NCBI GenBank assembly: GCA_964547525.1
Contig: CAZJOD010000195.1
Location: 1 to 6,175 of the forward strand
Length of the DNA: 6,175 bases
Direction: 5' to 3'
Origin: CAZJOD01 sp964547525
Lineage (GTDB): Bacteria > Bacillota > Clostridia > JAAYHZ01
Shown here: in pieces, positions 5,698-6,175 of the stretch
Layout: every line of letters begins with the position of its first letter
Position numbering within the stretch: the first letter of the stretch is position 1
Program-made: the position numbers and the translations under genes
Notes under the pieces: model-generated
Seen by the model: the letters and a program-made list of their open reading frames with translations, nothing else
What the model was told of the DNA's origin: nothing
Databases searched by the model: none

Positions 5698-6175
5698 TTG
5701 CCTGAAGATGGATCGTTACTTGGAAATTTGGTTTTACAATTGGTTCTTATATTATTAAATGCAATTTTTGCAAGTGCGGAGATCGCTGTAATATCAATGA
5801 ACGATAATAAACTATCAAAACTTACTGCAGCCGGTGATAAGCGTGCCATAAGACTTAGCAAACTCACCGAGCAGCCTGCACGTTTTTTAGCAACCATACA
5901 GGTGGGTATCACTTTTGCAGGTTTTCTGGCAAGCGCCTTCGCCGCAAGCAATCTAGCTGTAAGACTTGTTGCATGGTTGATTAATTCCGGAGTACAAGTT
6001 CCCGCTCAAACATTAAACACAATATCGGTTATTGTTATAACATTTATATTGTCTTATTTCATGTTGGTTTTAGGTGAATTGGTACCAAAGCGGGTAGCCA
6101 TGAGATATTCTGAAAAATTATCCCTTGGAATGTCCGGGATAATATATGGTCTTTCAAAATTATTCGCACCTTTGG
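5698..6175 (+). CDS. CNNM/HlyC-CorC family membrane protein (DUF21), 5' part
   Basis: An open frame runs from TTG 5698 past the window end, so 159 complete codons of a protein normally near 420-450 residues are seen. AGGAGG at 5684-5689, 8 bases upstream, fixes the start. The visible part is the DUF21 transmembrane domain: LLNAIFASAEIAVISMNDNKL (about 19-39), ATIQVGITFAGFLASAFA (65-82) and SYFMLVLGELVPKRVAM (119-135) are hallmark motifs, with helices near 8-31, 63-95 and 107-127. The family's CBS pair and C-terminal CorC/HlyC domain should follow outside the window. Members are annotated as hemolysins, but several bacterial ones (CorB, MpfA-like) act in magnesium or cation export; the hemolysin label should not be taken literally. 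It is probably unrelated in function to the transporter module and may be read from the promoter at 5386-5414. Confidence 0.93.
   Translation, partial: MPEDGSLLGNLVLQLVLILLNAIFASAEIAVISMNDNKLSKLTAAGDKRAIRLSKLTEQPARFLATIQVGITFAGFLASAFAASNLAVRLVAWLINSGVQVPAQTLNTISVIVITFILSYFMLVLGELVPKRVAMRYSEKLSLGMSGIIYGLSKLFAPL

Noticed and set aside
5682..5951. 89-codon reverse-strand frame opposite the start of the DUF21 gene
   Set aside because: The forward frame has hallmark DUF21 motifs and a good ribosome binding site; the reverse frame is a shadow.

Overview
This AT-rich window (roughly one-third G+C by eye) looks like Clostridia or another low-GC Firmicute. The signs are strong AAGGAGG-type ribosome binding sites, three likely TTG starts among five main genes, sigma-A style promoters, and a short GAACCGTCCCCTT inverted-repeat family of the kind scattered through Clostridia genomes. 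The species cannot be named from the sequence.

Layout, all on the + strand. Positions 1-100 hold part of a dispersed repeat (43-61) and an extended -10 promoter. At 101-1777 an OmpR-family response regulator and a short intramembrane-sensing histidine kinase are butted together as one transcription unit. Positions 1773-1849 hold an operator-like array of GTCAC/GTGAC boxes on an 11-12 bp pitch, overlapping the kinase stop codon, and a weak promoter. At 1850-1995 lies a 146 bp MITE/REPIN-like element with 29 bp terminal inverted repeats. At 2024-5316 an ABC ATPase overlaps an 870-residue permease (two FtsX-type halves) by ATGA. The 381 bp gap 5317-5697 holds a near-consensus promoter and one or two doubtful small ORFs. 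From 5698 to the window end is the 5' part of a CNNM/HlyC-CorC (DUF21) membrane protein gene.

How the parts may work together (inference): kinase, regulator and transporter resemble a Bce-type detoxification or signalling module. The kinase has almost no extracellular loop, so it probably needs a partner, plausibly the transporter, to sense its signal. The regulator would then activate the transporter through the box array, whose core TGACA-N4-TGTCA fits the BceR consensus TNACA-N4-TGTAA as I remember it. The permease does not have the BceB layout: it is a tandem two-domain protein with about eight membrane segments and two large extracellular domains. The substrate is not visible from sequence; an antimicrobial or signalling peptide, or a lipid-linked compound, is only a guess.

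The main points for a second look are the phased operator array, the mobile repeat sitting in the transporter leader, a same-orientation copy of the repeat end at the promoter of the two-component genes, and a possible 17-residue amphipathic peptide gene directly behind a strong promoter downstream of the transporter.
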